From Ideonella alba (lineage in GTDB: Bacteria; Pseudomonadota; Gammaproteobacteria; Burkholderiales; Burkholderiaceae_C): DNA of 64,000 nt. Location: contig NZ_JAGQDF010000010.1 in the NCBI RefSeq assembly GCF_018069875.1, forward strand, positions 62,001-126,000, read 5' to 3'. Under the pieces are notes generated by a model. The model did no database searches. It had not been told where the DNA came from and was given only the letters and a program-made list of their open reading frames with translations. Below are positions 36,241 to 49,288 of the stretch, piece by piece; the stretch's first letter is position 1, and every line of letters starts with the position of its first letter. The translations under genes and the position numbers were made by a program.

Positions 36241-36603
36241 CGCGGTGGCTCCAGGAATGACTTGAGAGACGTCAAGGGTCGGACGGCATGATGCACCCGC
36301 CTCGCTGAGAGGACGCTGACATCCAAGGCTCTATTGTGCACTGCAGCATGGTTCAGTGGCGTACGTGTCTCTCCGCACAGTGACATCCCCGATGCTGCGA
36401 TGGGACGCGCAGCGGGAATCCACCGAAAAAACCCGCTGAACTGTCCCGTTCTGGTGCAGTGCCGGCCCGCCGGAGGGAACTGCCCCGCTGCGGCGCCGCA
36501 TTTCCGGGCTTCCGGGCGGCCGGCTTCGGCCACCATCCTGCACGCAACGTGGCCAGCCGCCGATCAGGCTGCAGCGGCGTCGACACACTGCAGGAGACGG
36601 TTT
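36241..36603. other. 363-base intergenic region between phaZ and the chemoreceptor gene
   Basis: The region serves as leader for both divergent genes. It contains the TGCA-rich element at 36334-36348 and a bulged inverted repeat at 36402-36447 (GGGAC ... AGCGGG, 15-base loop with six A residues, CCCGCT ... GTCCC). The frame of the chemoreceptor is open upstream to 36334, but that part is Pro/Ala/Arg-rich and lacks a ribosome site, so I do not count it as coding. No transcription terminator is visible. Confidence 0.7.
36334..36348. promoter_or_regulatory. Candidate PhaR-type operator upstream of phaZ
   Basis: TTGTGCACTGCAGCA contains TGCA and CTGCAG palindromes in the same block, about 95 bases upstream of the phaZ start. 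PhaR repressors of polyhydroxyalkanoate storage bind TGC-rich elements of this sort. Assignment rests on resemblance and on its place in front of phaZ. Confidence 0.35.
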
Positions 36604-38109
36604 GTGAAGATCACCTGGCGCTGGCCCGTGGGGCCGATCACCTCCCGGGGCAAGATGGCCGCCATCATCCGGGGTGCGGTGCCCTTGAACACCTCGGTCA
36701 ACCCGCTGAGTGCACTGGGCCGCACGCTGGGCCGGTTCCTGGCCCGCATCCGCGAGCTGGTGCTGATCGCCCGCGGTGGCAGCATCCGCACCGCGATCAA
36801 TGCGGCCCATCTGAAGAAGCACGTGGACCTGAGCGCCCAGCGCGCCGGTCAGCAGCGTGAGGATGCGCAGGCACTGGCGGTCTCGGCGCAGCGGGTCACC
36901 GAGCTGTCCGGGCTGGTCGAGTGCGGCGCGCAGGAGATTGCCGACATGTCGGGCCGCAACCTCAGTGCGGCCGTCCAGTCGATGGACGAACTGGAGCGGG
37001 TGCGCGCTCGCATGAGCGAGATCGAGGCGACCGTGGCCACCTTCGCCGGCACGGTGCGCGAACTGGCCGAGGGCGCCAAGGCGATCGAGAGCATCGGCGG
37101 CGTCATCCAGGGCATCGCGATGCAGACCAACCTGCTGGCGCTGAACGCCGCCATCGAGGCCGCGCGGGCCGGCGAGGCCGGGCGCGGCTTCTCGGTCGTG
37201 GCGCAGGAGGTGCGCGGCCTGGCCGCCCGGGTGAATGCCGAAACGCGCGAGATCAGCGAACGCAGCGCCCGGATGATCCAGTTGGTGGAATCGACCACCG
37301 TGGGCACACAGCAGATCCGCGAGGGCGTGGAGCATTCGGTGGGTGAGGTCGGCAGCACTGCCGACCGCTTCGGCCATTTCATGCGCGATTTCCGGGCGAT
37401 GACCAGCACCGTCGAGCAGATCGCCGGCTCGATCCAGGACCTGGCCAGCGTCAACCGCGAGATGAACCAGCGCATCGAGGCCGTCGCCGGCTCGGCCGAG
37501 CAGGTGCACCGGCTGATGGACGACGCCGCCCACCGGGTGGATGAGCTGCGCCTGGGCACCGAGGACATGCAGGGCGTGCTGGCCGAATTCCGCACCGGCG
37601 GCACCACCTTTGACGAGCTGGTGCAGGCCACCACCCGGCTGCGCCGCGACGTGGCGGAGGTCCTGCGCCGCCACGGTGCCAAGGGTCTGGACGTGTTCGA
37701 CCGGCGTTACCAGCGGATCGAGCAGTCCAACCCGCCGCGTTTCCACACCAGCTACGACCAGGCGGTGGAGGCCGAGCTGCAGGCGCTGTACGACGCCGTG
37801 CTGGGCTCGCTGGGCGGCTGCGTCTATGCGCTGGCGGTGGACGCCCAGGGCTACGCCCCGGCGCACAACAAGGTGTTCTCCCAGCCCCCCACGGGCGATC
37901 CGGCGCAGGACCTGCTGCGCAGCCGCCACAAGCGCATCTTCGACGACCCGGTGGGGCAGAAGCTGGCGGCGAACCAGAAGCCCTTCCTGTTCCAGACCTA
38001 CCTGCGCGACACCGGCGAGGTGATCAACGACATGTCGATGCCGATCTTCCTGGGCGACCGCCACTGGGGTGCGGTGCGGGTGGGCTTCGACAGCAGCCGC
38101 CTGTCCTGA
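36604..38109 (+). CDS. Soluble methyl-accepting chemotaxis-type receptor with C-terminal cache-like domain
   Basis: A 501-residue protein with no clear membrane segment. The methyl-accepting signalling hairpin spans about 80-350 with its tip at [28 protein letters not shown] (163-195), long coiled coils on both sides. The C-terminal 130 residues ([50 protein letters not shown]) form a cache/PAS-like sensory domain placed behind, rather than before, the signalling domain. The GTG at 36604 follows AGGAGA at a 7-8-base distance. Such cytoplasmic receptors join cytoplasmic arrays with CheA/CheW. Followed by the aspartate aminotransferase gene on the other strand. Confidence 0.85.
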   Translation: MKITWRWPVGPITSRGKMAAIIRGAVPLNTSVNPLSALGRTLGRFLARIRELVLIARGGSIRTAINAAHLKKHVDLSAQRAGQQREDAQALAVSAQRVTELSGLVECGAQEIADMSGRNLSAAVQSMDELERVRARMSEIEATVATFAGTVRELAEGAKAIESIGGVIQGIAMQTNLLALNAAIEAARAGEAGRGFSVVAQEVRGLAARVNAETREISERSARMIQLVESTTVGTQQIREGVEHSVGEVGSTADRFGHFMRDFRAMTSTVEQIAGSIQDLASVNREMNQRIEAVAGSAEQVHRLMDDAAHRVDELRLGTEDMQGVLAEFRTGGTTFDELVQATTRLRRDVAEVLRRHGAKGLDVFDRRYQRIEQSNPPRFHTSYDQAVEAELQALYDAVLGSLGGCVYALAVDAQGYAPAHNKVFSQPPTGDPAQDLLRSRHKRIFDDPVGQKLAANQKPFLFQTYLRDTGEVINDMSMPIFLGDRHWGAVRVGFDSSRLS

Positions 38110-38129
38110 ACCTCCCGGCGTCCACGAAA

Positions 38130-38152
38130 AAGGCCCCGCGATGCGGGGCCTT
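38130..38152 (-). terminator. Intrinsic terminator of the aminotransferase gene
   Basis: AAGGCCCCGC - GAT - GCGGGGCCTT hairpin (38130-38152). Read leftward, the stem is followed by a T-run (the AAAAA at 38127-38131 on the plus strand), making it a good terminator for the leftward aminotransferase gene. Read rightward there is only a TT, so it is weaker for the chemoreceptor gene. Confidence 0.8.
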
Positions 38153-38173
38153 GGTCCGTCAGGGCCAGCGGGT

Positions 38174-39370
38174 TCAGAGCACCTTGGCGATGGCCTCGGC
38201 AACGTAGCCGATGTTCTTCTCGTTGAGCGCCGCCACGCAGATGCGGCCCGAATCGACGCCATAGACGCCGAACTCGCTGCGCAGGCGCTCCATCTGGGGC
38301 TTGCTCAGGCCCGAGTAGCTGAACATGCCGCGCTGGCCGGCGATGAAGGACATGTCCTGCTGCACGCCCGCGGCCTTCAGGCGCTCGACCAGGGCCACGC
38401 GCATCGCCTTGATGCGGTTGCGCATGCCCGCCAGCTCCTGCTCCCACTGGGCGCGCAGCGCCGGCGTGGTCAGCACGGTGGCCACGACCTGGGCGCCGTG
38501 GGTGGGCGGGTTGGAGTAGTTGGTGCGGATGACGATCTTCAGCTGGCTCAGCACCTTGGCCTGCTCGTCCTTGCTGGCGCAGACCACGCTGAGCGCACCG
38601 ACACGCTCGCCGTAGAGCGAGAAGCTCTTGGAGAACGAGGTGGAGACGAAGAAGTCGATGCCGGCGTCGACGAACTGCTGGATCACCGCGCCGTCTTCGG
38701 CGATGCCATCGCCGAAGCCCTGGTAGGCCATGTCCAGGAAGGCCACCAGGCCCTGGGCCTTGACCACCTCGACCACCTGGGCCCACTGGGCCGGGGTGAT
38801 GTCGTAGCCGGTGGGGTTGTGGCAGCAGGCGTGCAGCACGACGATGGTGCCGGCCGGCGAGCCCTTCAGGCAGGCCAGCATGCCCTCGAAGTTGACCCCG
38901 CGCCGGGCGGCGTCGTAGTAGGGGTAGGTGTCGACCGTGAAGCCGGCGTTGGTGAACAGCGCGCGGTGGTTTTCCCAGGACGGGTCGCTGATCAGCACCT
39001 TGGCGCCCGGGTTGACCTTCTTGAGGAAGTCGGCGCCGACCTTCAGGCCGCCGGTGCCGCCCAGGGCCTGCACGGTGGCCACACGGCCGGCGGCCAGCAG
39101 CGGGCTGGCGTCGCCGAAGACCAGGCCCTGCACCGCCTTGTCGTAGGCGGCGATGCCGTCGATCGGCAGGTAGCCGCGGGCGCGGGCGGCCTCGATCAGC
39201 TGCTGCTCGGCGGCCTTGACGCAGGCCAGCAGCGGCAGTTTGCCGTTCTCGTCGGTGTAGACGCCGACGCCGAGGTTGACCTTGGCCGGATTGGCGTCGG
39301 CGTTGAATTGTTCGTTCAGACCCAGGATCGGGTCGCGCGGGGCCATTTCGACGGCGGCGAAGAGCGACAT
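38174..39370 (-). CDS. Aspartate/aromatic amino acid aminotransferase
   Basis: A 398-residue class-I PLP aminotransferase. [37 protein letters not shown], the PLP lysine in [18 protein letters not shown] and [14 protein letters not shown] are typical of the AspC/TyrB subgroup. It moves the amino group between aspartate or aromatic amino acids and 2-oxoglutarate; which it prefers cannot be told. ATG at 39370 aligns with [18 protein letters not shown], the standard start. Divergent from uvrB; terminator at 38130-38152. Confidence 0.93.
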   Translation of the reverse strand: MSLFAAVEMAPRDPILGLNEQFNADANPAKVNLGVGVYTDENGKLPLLACVKAAEQQLIEAARARGYLPIDGIAAYDKAVQGLVFGDASPLLAAGRVATVQALGGTGGLKVGADFLKKVNPGAKVLISDPSWENHRALFTNAGFTVDTYPYYDAARRGVNFEGMLACLKGSPAGTIVVLHACCHNPTGYDITPAQWAQVVEVVKAQGLVAFLDMAYQGFGDGIAEDGAVIQQFVDAGIDFFVSTSFSKSFSLYGERVGALSVVCASKDEQAKVLSQLKIVIRTNYSNPPTHGAQVVATVLTTPALRAQWEQELAGMRNRIKAMRVALVERLKAAGVQQDMSFIAGQRGMFSYSGLSKPQMERLRSEFGVYGVDSGRICVAALNEKNIGYVAEAIAKVL

Positions 39371-39514
39371 GCGTTGCCTCTGAAGGTGCGGGAGCGGGCG
39401 GGGGGACAGCGGCCCCGGCATCGAACGGCCGGATGCGCTACGCTGTCAGGTTCGCTCGCGGGCCGGCAGGCCCTTGAGCGGCGTCATTTTATCCGCAGCC
39501 CCGGGAATACCCCC

Positions 39515-41619
<2,105 letters not shown>

Positions 41620-41623
<4 letters not shown>

Positions 41624-42096
41624 GCGGCAAGGTGCGTGTGCTGATGGTCTGCACGGGCAACATCTGCCGCTCGCCCACCGCCGAGGGCGTGCTGCGGGCG
41701 CTGGCGGCGCAGGCCGGCTGGCGCCAGCGGCTGGAGGTGGACTCGGCCGGCACCACCGCCTACCACGTGGGCGAGCCGCCGGACGAGCGCAGCCAGGCGC
41801 ATGCGCTGCGCCGCGGCTACGACCTGTCGGCCCAGCGGGCACGACAGGTACAGGACGAGGATTTCCGCCGCTTCGACTGGATCCTGGCCATGGACCGCGG
41901 CCACCTGCGCGAGCTGCGCGACCGCGCGCCGGTGCTGGTGCACGACCGGATCCGGCTGCTGCTGGACTTCGCACCCGGTCTGGCGGGCCGGGACGTGCCG
42001 GACCCGTATTACGGCGGCGCCACCGGCTTCGAACAGGTGCTGGACCTGGTGGAAGAGGGCTGCCGCGGCTTCCTGGCCGAGGTGGCCCGGCGATGA
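41620..42096 (+). CDS. Low-molecular-weight protein-tyrosine phosphatase
   Basis: A 158-residue phosphatase. [14 protein letters not shown] is the C-x5-R active-site loop (nucleophile C11 approx), and the late DPYYGG holds the general-acid Asp. The family removes phosphate from tyrosine, and Wzb-like members act on capsule kinases, but no kinase is near. Starts at the ATGA overlap with uvrB, so translation is coupled, and ends 125 bases before iscR. This uvrB-phosphatase-isc order is typical for Burkholderiales. Confidence 0.92.
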
Positions 42097-42130
42097 ATGC
42101 GGTGGGGCAGGGAACTTTCTGGCGCCAATC

Positions 42131-42180
42131 TCGACAAAAAGACTCGGGTTCCTCTATAATTGAGCAAATCACTCGGGTTC
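42131..42180 (+). promoter_or_regulatory. iscR operon promoter with IscR-like sites
   Basis: TCGACA (42131-42136) and TATAAT (42155-42160), 18-base spacer, form a good sigma-70 promoter. ACTCGGGTTC occurs twice as a perfect 10-base direct repeat, at 42142-42151 (between -35 and -10) and at 42171-42180 (just downstream of -10). Similar ACTCGG elements lie in front of iscR in related bacteria and overlap RNA polymerase contacts, consistent with IscR autorepression. Confidence 0.75.
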
Positions 42181-42221
42181 ATCGGGCCCCCCCGCTGAAC
42201 CCGGGCCGACTGGAGATTGAC

Positions 42222-42755
42222 ATGCGACTGACCACCAAGGGCCGCTTTGCGGTGACCGCCATGATCGACCTGGCGCTGCGCTCGACCAACGGGCCCGTGG
42301 CCCTGGCGGCCATCAGCCAACGCCAGCAGATTTCGCTGTCCTACCTGGAGCAGCTGTTCGGCAAGCTGCGCCGCCACGAACTGGTGGAAAGCACCCGTGG
42401 CCCGGGCGGCGGCTACTCGCTGGGTCGCAAGGCCGACGAGATCAGCGTGGCCGACATCATCGTCGCGGTGGACGAGGCCCTGGACGCCACCGGCTGCGGT
42501 GGCAAGGAAAACTGCCAGGGTGACGATTCCGGACGCTGCATGACGCACGAGCTGTGGACCAACCTGAACGCCAAGATGATCGAGTACCTCGATTCGATCA
42601 GCCTGAAGAAGCTGGTCGATGAGCAGCTGGCCAAGGGCATCTCGATCGAGGAAGCACCGATCAAGCGTGCGATCAGCAGCACGCCGGTGGTCAAGCCGAT
42701 CAAGGTGACGGCGCCGAACTCGGTGTTCGCGCTCGGCAACGCCTTCTCCAAGTAA
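42222..42755 (+). CDS. iscR: Fe-S cluster assembly transcription factor IscR
   Basis: A 177-residue Rrf2 family regulator. [19 protein letters not shown] begins the winged HTH; the 2Fe-2S-binding cysteines are in [24 protein letters not shown] (three cysteines) with the His ligand nearby. Holo-IscR represses the operon, apo-IscR binds type 2 sites. The C-terminus is about 15 residues longer than E. coli IscR, ending [11 protein letters not shown]. The ATG at 42222 lies 61 bases downstream of the -10 box. First gene of the isc operon. Confidence 0.96.
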   Translation: MRLTTKGRFAVTAMIDLALRSTNGPVALAAISQRQQISLSYLEQLFGKLRRHELVESTRGPGGGYSLGRKADEISVADIIVAVDEALDATGCGGKENCQGDDSGRCMTHELWTNLNAKMIEYLDSISLKKLVDEQLAKGISIEEAPIKRAISSTPVVKPIKVTAPNSVFALGNAFSK

Positions 42756-42809
42756 AACCAATTCCCCTTTGAGACGGCTGCGGCCCACCGGGCCGGCCGC
42801 CGCTTCGCC

Positions 42810-44033
42810 ATGGACATGACCCCGCACTTCCCGATCTACCTGGACTACGGCGCGACCACGCCGGTCGACCCGCGCGTCGTCGACGCGATGATCCCCTGGC
42901 TGCGCGAGCACTTCGGCAATCCCGCCTCGCGCTCGCACGCCTGGGGCTGGGAAGCCGAGGAAGCGGTGGAAAAGGCGCGTGGCCAGGTGGCCGAGCTGAT
43001 CGGCGCCGACCCGCGCGAGATCGTCTGGACCAGCGGGGCCACCGAGTCCAACAACCTGGCGATCAAGGGGGCGGCGCACTTCTACGGCCCCACCAAGGGC
43101 AAGCACCTGATCACCGTGAAGACCGAGCACAAGGCCGTGCTTGACACGGTGCGCGAGCTGGAGCGCCAGGGCTTCGAGGCCACCTACCTGGATGTCCAGG
43201 CCGACGGCCTGCTGGACCTGGATGCCTTCAAGGCGGCGATCCGCCCCGACACCGTGCTGGCCTCGGTGATGCTGGTCAACAACGAGATCGGCGTGATCCA
43301 GGACATCCCGGCGATCGGCGCCATCTGCCGCGAACACGGTGTGCTGCTGCACGTCGACGCCGCCCAGGCCACCGGCAAGGTGGCGATCGACGTCAAGTCG
43401 CTGCCGGTCGACCTGATGAGCCTGGCCTCGCACAAGACCTACGGTCCCAAGGGCATCGGCGCGCTGTATGTGCGCCGCAAGCCGCGCGTGCGCCTGGAAG
43501 CCCAGATGCACGGCGGCGGCCACGAGCGCGGCCTGCGCTCGGGCACGCTGCCCACGCACCAGATCGTCGGCATGGGCGAGGCCTTCCGCATCGCCCGTGA
43601 GGAAATGGCCGGCGAACACGCCCGCATCCAGGCGCTGCATGACCGCCTGGTCAAGGGCCTGTCCGACATCGAGCAGACCTTCATCAACGGTCACCTGACG
43701 CAGCGGGTGCCGCACAACCTGAACATCTCCTTCAACTTCGTCGAGGGCGAGTCGCTGATCATGGGCGTCAAGGGCCTGGCGGTGTCCTCGGGCTCGGCCT
43801 GCACCTCGGCCAGCCTGGAGCCCAGCTACGTGCTGCGCGCGCTGGGCCGCTCGGACGAACTGGCGCACAGCAGCCTGCGCATGACCATCGGTCGCTTCAC
43901 CACCGAGGAAGAGATCGACTATGCGGTGACCGTGCTGAAGGACCGCGTGGCCAGGCTGCGCGAGCTGTCGCCGCTGTGGGACATGTACAAGGACGGCATC
44001 GACATCTCCACCATCCAGTGGGCGGCGCACTGA
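42810..44033 (+). CDS. iscS: Cysteine desulfurase IscS
   Basis: A 407-residue PLP enzyme that takes sulfur from cysteine for Fe-S cluster, thiouridine and thiamine synthesis. [15 protein letters not shown] at the start, the PLP lysine in [17 protein letters not shown], and the sulfur-carrying cysteine in [17 protein letters not shown] are intact. Length and C-terminus ([15 protein letters not shown]) match IscS. 54 bases after iscR. Confidence 0.97.
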   Translation: MDMTPHFPIYLDYGATTPVDPRVVDAMIPWLREHFGNPASRSHAWGWEAEEAVEKARGQVAELIGADPREIVWTSGATESNNLAIKGAAHFYGPTKGKHLITVKTEHKAVLDTVRELERQGFEATYLDVQADGLLDLDAFKAAIRPDTVLASVMLVNNEIGVIQDIPAIGAICREHGVLLHVDAAQATGKVAIDVKSLPVDLMSLASHKTYGPKGIGALYVRRKPRVRLEAQMHGGGHERGLRSGTLPTHQIVGMGEAFRIAREEMAGEHARIQALHDRLVKGLSDIEQTFINGHLTQRVPHNLNISFNFVEGESLIMGVKGLAVSSGSACTSASLEPSYVLRALGRSDELAHSSLRMTIGRFTTEEEIDYAVTVLKDRVARLRELSPLWDMYKDGIDISTIQWAAH

Positions 44034-44061
44034 GCGCACCAGTCCAACCAGGAGTACCGAC

Positions 44062-44457
44062 ATGGCATACAGCGACAAGGTCATCGACCACTACGAGAAT
44101 CCCCGCAACGTCGGCGCCTTCGACAAGGGCGACGAGACCGTGGGCACCGGCATGGTGGGCGCGCCCGCCTGCGGCGACGTGATGAAGCTGCAGATCAAGG
44201 TCAACGCCGACACCGGCCTGATCGAGGACGCACGCTTCAAGACCTATGGCTGCGGCTCGGCGATCGCCAGCAGTTCGCTGGTCACCGAGTGGGTCAAGGG
44301 CAAGACCCTGGACCAGGCCCTGACCATCAAGAACACCCAGATCGCCGAGGAACTGGCGCTGCCGCCGGTGAAGATCCACTGCTCGATCCTGGCCGAGGAC
44401 GCGATCAAGGCGGCGGTCGACGACTACCGCGCCCGTCACGGCGCCAAGGCGGACTGA
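44062..44457 (+). CDS. iscU: Fe-S cluster scaffold protein IscU
   Basis: A 131-residue scaffold on which 2Fe-2S clusters form. The three cluster cysteines lie in [20 protein letters not shown] and [12 protein letters not shown], and ALPPVKIHC carries LPPVK, the motif HscA recognises to release the cluster. AGGAG eight bases before the ATG. Follows iscS by 28 bases. Confidence 0.97.
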   Translation: MAYSDKVIDHYENPRNVGAFDKGDETVGTGMVGAPACGDVMKLQIKVNADTGLIEDARFKTYGCGSAIASSSLVTEWVKGKTLDQALTIKNTQIAEELALPPVKIHCSILAEDAIKAAVDDYRARHGAKAD

Positions 44458-44461
44458 TCCG

Positions 44462-44785
44462 ATGGCTGTCACCCTGACCGAGGCGGCTGCCCGTCACGTC
44501 ACCCGCTACCTGGCCCGGCGTGGCAAAGGGGTGGGCGTGCGGCTGGGCGTCAAGACCACCGGCTGCTCGGGCCTGGCCTACAAGCTGGAGTACGCCGACG
44601 ATGTGGCGCCCGAGGACATCGTCTTCGAGGGCCACGGCGTGAAGGTGCTGATTGACCCGAAAAGCCTGCCGTACCTTGACGGCACCGAGCTCGATTTCGT
44701 CCGCGAGGGCCTGAACGAGGGCTTCAAGTTCCACAACCCGCGCGAGAAGGACCGCTGCGGCTGCGGCGAATCGTTCCGCGTCTGA
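44462..44785 (+). CDS. iscA: A-type Fe-S carrier IscA
   Basis: A 107-residue A-type carrier with the conserved cysteines in [14 protein letters not shown] and the C-x-C near the end ([11 protein letters not shown]). It passes clusters to target proteins. It follows iscU by four bases and precedes a 200-base gap before hscB that holds a terminator-like hairpin and a short ORF. Confidence 0.96.
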   Translation: MAVTLTEAAARHVTRYLARRGKGVGVRLGVKTTGCSGLAYKLEYADDVAPEDIVFEGHGVKVLIDPKSLPYLDGTELDFVREGLNEGFKFHNPREKDRCGCGESFRV

Positions 44786-44810
44786 CCGACAATAGCTGCC
44801 TGGTCCGCCG

Positions 44811-44840
44811 GGGCGCCGCGCCTGTCGCCGCGCCCTTTTT
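44811..44840 (+). terminator. Terminator-like hairpin inside the isc operon
   Basis: GGGCGC (44811-44816) pairs with GCGCCC (44830-44835), 13-base loop, followed by five T (44836-44840). It lies 25 bases after the iscA stop. It could attenuate transcription so that hscBA-fdx are made at lower level than iscRSUA. Short stem, so termination is probably partial. Confidence 0.5.
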
Positions 44841-44854
44841 CGTGCCTGATACCC

Positions 44855-44989
44855 ATGCGTCCCTGTCTGTCCTGCCTGTCTCTGCCGCCCCAGGGCCCGA
44901 ATCTTGCGCCGCTGTTGCGCAGCCGGGTCGGTGCGCTGTGGCAGGACGCCGGCCTGTTCGAGAACCCCCATTCGCGACGCCGGTCATGA
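44855..44989 (+). CDS. Possible 44-residue small protein coupled to hscB
   Basis: ATG at 44855 to TGA at 44989, with the TGA overlapping the hscB ATG (ATGA), the arrangement of translational coupling. Product begins MRPCLSCLSLPP (C-x-x-C) and continues NLAPLLRSRVGALWQDAGLFE. Third-position GC is high but slightly below its neighbours, and no ribosome site is evident. It may be a real peptide, a coupling leader for hscB, or chance. No family recognised. Confidence 0.35.
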   Translation: MRPCLSCLSLPPQGPNLAPLLRSRVGALWQDAGLFENPHSRRRS

Positions 44990-45504
44990 AACTCCAGGAC
45001 GACGACTTCACCCTCTTCGGCGTGCCCGCCACCTTTGCGCAGACCCGCGCCCAGCTCGACGAGCGCTGGCGCCAGCTGCAGGCCCAGGTGCACCCGGACC
45101 GTTTTGCCGCCGAGGGCACGGCCGCCCAGCGCGTGGCCATGCAGTGGGCGGTGCGCGTCAACGAGGCCTACGCCCGCCTGAAGGACCCGCTGGCACGCGC
45201 CCAGTACCTGTGCGAGCTGCGTGGCGCGCCCATCGACGCCGAGCGCAACACCGCCATGCCCGCCGCCTTCCTGATGCAGCAGATGCAATGGCGCGAGGCC
45301 TTGGACGAGGCGCGTGACCTGGCCGCGGTCGAAGCGCTCGACGACGACGTCGCCCGCCACGAGCGCGCCTTGTTCGATGACCTGGCGCGCCTGCTGGACG
45401 AGCAGGGCGACGCCGCCGCGGCGGCGCAGCAGGTGCGTGCACTGATGTTCGTCCAGCGTTTCCGGGCCGACCTGTCGCGGCGGCTCGAAGCCCTGGACCC
45501 CTGA
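44986..45504 (+). CDS. hscB: Fe-S assembly co-chaperone HscB
   Basis: A 172-residue J-type co-chaperone that brings IscU to HscA and stimulates its ATPase. The N-terminal J domain (about 1-75) has the QVHPDRF motif (HPD), and the C-terminal three-helix region (about 90-170, [13 protein letters not shown]) binds IscU. The ATG at 44986 starts [14 protein letters not shown]; an ATG at 44842 in the same frame adds a non-homologous stretch through the hairpin region. It precedes hscA by 13 bases. Confidence 0.95.
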   Translation: MKLQDDDFTLFGVPATFAQTRAQLDERWRQLQAQVHPDRFAAEGTAAQRVAMQWAVRVNEAYARLKDPLARAQYLCELRGAPIDAERNTAMPAAFLMQQMQWREALDEARDLAAVEALDDDVARHERALFDDLARLLDEQGDAAAAAQQVRALMFVQRFRADLSRRLEALDP

Positions 45505-45517
45505 TTCCTGTTTCCCG

Positions 45518-47374
<1,857 letters not shown>

Positions 47375-47394
47375 CCTCTGACGACGACCGAACC

Positions 47395-47733
47395 ATGCCG
47401 ACCATCACCGTCCTGCCCCACGCCGAGCTGTGTCCCGAGGGGGATGTGATCGAGGTGACCGCTGGCACCTCGGTCTGCGAGGCGCTGCTGGACAGCGGCA
47501 TCGCGATCGAGCACGCCTGCGAGATGAGCTGCGCCTGCACCACCTGCCATGTGGTGGTGCGCGAGGGCTATGCCTCGCTGGGTGATCCGGATGAGCTGGA
47601 AGAGGACCTGCTGGACAAGGCCTGGGGCCTGACGCCGGTCTCGCGCCTGTCGTGCCAGGCCATCGTCGGCCAGACCGACCTGACGATCGAGATCCCGAAA
47701 TACACGATCAACCACGCGCGCGAGAACCACTGA
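47395..47733 (+). CDS. fdx: ISC-type 2Fe-2S ferredoxin
   Basis: A 112-residue adrenodoxin-type ferredoxin. The 2Fe-2S cysteines are in HACEMSCACTTCHVVV (C-x5-C-x2-C) and the later SRLSCQAIVG. It supplies electrons for cluster assembly. Ends the isc operon, 21 bases after hscA; a weak GC hairpin follows. Confidence 0.96.
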   Translation: MPTITVLPHAELCPEGDVIEVTAGTSVCEALLDSGIAIEHACEMSCACTTCHVVVREGYASLGDPDELEEDLLDKAWGLTPVSRLSCQAIVGQTDLTIEIPKYTINHARENH

Positions 47734-47744
47734 GGCCGCGCACC

Positions 47745-47762
47745 GCCGCCCGTGCCGGCGGC
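47745..47762. terminator. Weak hairpin downstream of fdx
   Basis: GCCGCC (47745-47750) pairs with GGCGGC (47757-47762) over a 6-base loop. It lacks a T-tract, so it is only a candidate site for ending the isc transcript, possibly rho-assisted. Confidence 0.3.
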
Positions 47763-47782
47763 TCAGCGACAGGGGCAGGCGC

Positions 47783-48073
47783 TCAACCGGCGCGGCGGGT
47801 GCGCCACTGCTGCAGCGGCCAGACCCAGCGCGCCCAGCTGCTGTCGTGGCCGCGGCGCACATCGGCGGGGGGGGTGTCGCGCTCGTCCAGCAGGCCGTGG
47901 CCACTCAGGTGGCCCAGCAGCAGCTTCAGGTCCTGCGGGGGCAGGCCACTTTCGCGCAGCAGTTCCGTCTCGCCGACATGGCGCTGGGAGAGCTGGTTCA
48001 GCACGCGGCGATGCCCCATCCGCCGGAAGCCCGGCGGCAGGTCCGGCCAGGCCTTGAGCTTGTAGGTCTTCAT
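47783..48073 (-). CDS. Small predicted winged-helix protein
   Basis: A 96-residue basic protein of unknown function. MKTYKLKAWPDLPPGFRRMGHRRVLNQLSQRHVG at the N-terminus, then ETELLRESGLPPQDLKLLLGHLSGHGLLDERD, which reads as a helix-turn-helix with a wing (about 40-75), ending in Trp/Arg-rich SSWARWVWPLQQWRTRRAG. The ATG at 48073 is chosen as the first with a coherent fold; a start at 48226 gives a non-homologous stretch. Divergent from tsaD. Could bind DNA. Confidence 0.7.
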   Translation of the reverse strand: MKTYKLKAWPDLPPGFRRMGHRRVLNQLSQRHVGETELLRESGLPPQDLKLLLGHLSGHGLLDERDTPPADVRRGHDSSWARWVWPLQQWRTRRAG

Positions 48074-48208
48074 GTTCCCAACGCTGGTGTGTGTCTGTTG
48101 TGGTGGACCATGCGGTGCAGCGATACACCGTTGCCGATCAGAATATTGTCGGTCGGCGCCCCCTAGGTTGACGCAGTTCAACTTCCAATTGATGAAAATG
48201 AGAAGACC

Positions 48209-49285
48209 ATGTATGGAAGCCACCACAGCGGTTCGCCTCTGACCGCCTCAAGCTGCCAGGTGCTGGGCATCGAGTCCTCTTGCGACGAGACCGGTGTCGC
48301 GCTGGTCCGTGCCGAGCCCGGGCAGGTGCCCCGCCTGCGCGCCCATGCGCTGCACAGCCAGGTGGCGATGCACCAGGCCTATGGCGGCGTGGTGCCCGAA
48401 CTGGCCTCGCGCGACCACATCCGGCGCGTGCTGCCGCTGACCCGCCAGGTGCTGGCCGACGCCGCCGCGACGCTGGCCGAGGTGGATGTGCTGGCCTACA
48501 CCCGCGGGCCGGGTCTGGCGGGGGCCTTGCTGGTGGGCGCCGGCACGGCCTGTGCGCTGGCGGCAGCGCTGGGCAAGCCCACGCTGGGCGTGCACCACCT
48601 GGAAGGGCATCTGCTGTCGCCCTTCCTGTCGGCCGATCCGCCCGAGTTCCCGTTCGTGGCCTTGCTGGTGTCGGGGGGACACACCCAGCTGATGCAGGTG
48701 GATGGCGTGGGCCGCTATGCGCTGCTGGGCGAGACGATCGACGACGCAGCCGGTGAGGCTTTCGACAAGTCGGCCAAGCTGCTGGGCCTGGGCTATCCCG
48801 GCGGTCCGGCGCTGTCCCGACTGGCGGAGCAGGGCGACCCGGCGGCCTTCGCGCTGCCGCGCCCGCTGCTGCACCAGCCCAACCTGGATTTTTCCTTCGC
48901 CGGTCTGAAGACCGCCGTGGCCACCGCGCTGCGCAAGCTGGGGCCGCAACCCACGGCGCAACAGCAAGCCGATCTGGCGGCCAGCACCCAGGCGGCGATC
49001 GTCGACGTGCTGGTGCGCAAGTCGGTGAAGGCCGTGCAGGCCAGCGGCCTGCGTCGTCTGGTGGTGGCCGGTGGCGTGGGGGCCAACCGGGCGCTGCGCG
49101 AGCAGCTCAACGCCCAGGCGCAGCGCCGTGGCTGGCGGGTGCACTACCCGGAGCTGTCGCTGTGCACCGACAACGGCGCGATGATCGCGCTGGCGGCGGC
49201 GATGCGTCTGCAGGCCGGCCTGGACCAGGCCGGCGCCGACTACCGTTTCGAGGTGCGGCCGCGCTGGGCGCTGGCCGGCACCTGA
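48209..49285 (+). CDS. tsaD: tRNA N6-adenosine threonylcarbamoyltransferase TsaD
   Basis: A 358-residue enzyme that transfers threonylcarbamoyl to A37 of ANN-decoding tRNAs, with TsaB and Tsa[16 protein letters not shown] (ATP site), [12 protein letters not shown] (metal histidines), [11 protein letters not shown] and [12 protein letters not shown] are canonical. The start at 48209 adds about 16 residues before LGIESSCDE; a later GTG could be used. TTGACG at 48168-48173 may be a -35 box. It ends 3 bases before the stop of the facing hsp20 gene. Confidence 0.95.
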   Translation: MYGSHHSGSPLTASSCQVLGIESSCDETGVALVRAEPGQVPRLRAHALHSQVAMHQAYGGVVPELASRDHIRRVLPLTRQVLADAAATLAEVDVLAYTRGPGLAGALLVGAGTACALAAALGKPTLGVHHLEGHLLSPFLSADPPEFPFVALLVSGGHTQLMQVDGVGRYALLGETIDDAAGEAFDKSAKLLGLGYPGGPALSRLAEQGDPAAFALPRPLLHQPNLDFSFAGLKTAVATALRKLGPQPTAQQQADLAASTQAAIVDVLVRKSVKAVQASGLRRLVVAGGVGANRALREQLNAQAQRRGWRVHYPELSLCTDNGAMIALAAAMRLQAGLDQAGADYRFEVRPRWALAGT

Positions 49286-49288
49286 GGC

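Noticed and set aside
38069-39514. Open frame continuing upstream of uvrB on the plus strand
   Set aside because: It is antisense to the aminotransferase gene, gives a composition-driven His/Gly/Ala/Val-rich sequence and has no homology; UvrB begins at 39515.
39371-39514. SOS (LexA) box in front of uvrB
   Set aside because: No CTGT-N8-ACAG pattern seen; a CTGTCAGG occurs but lacks the second half.
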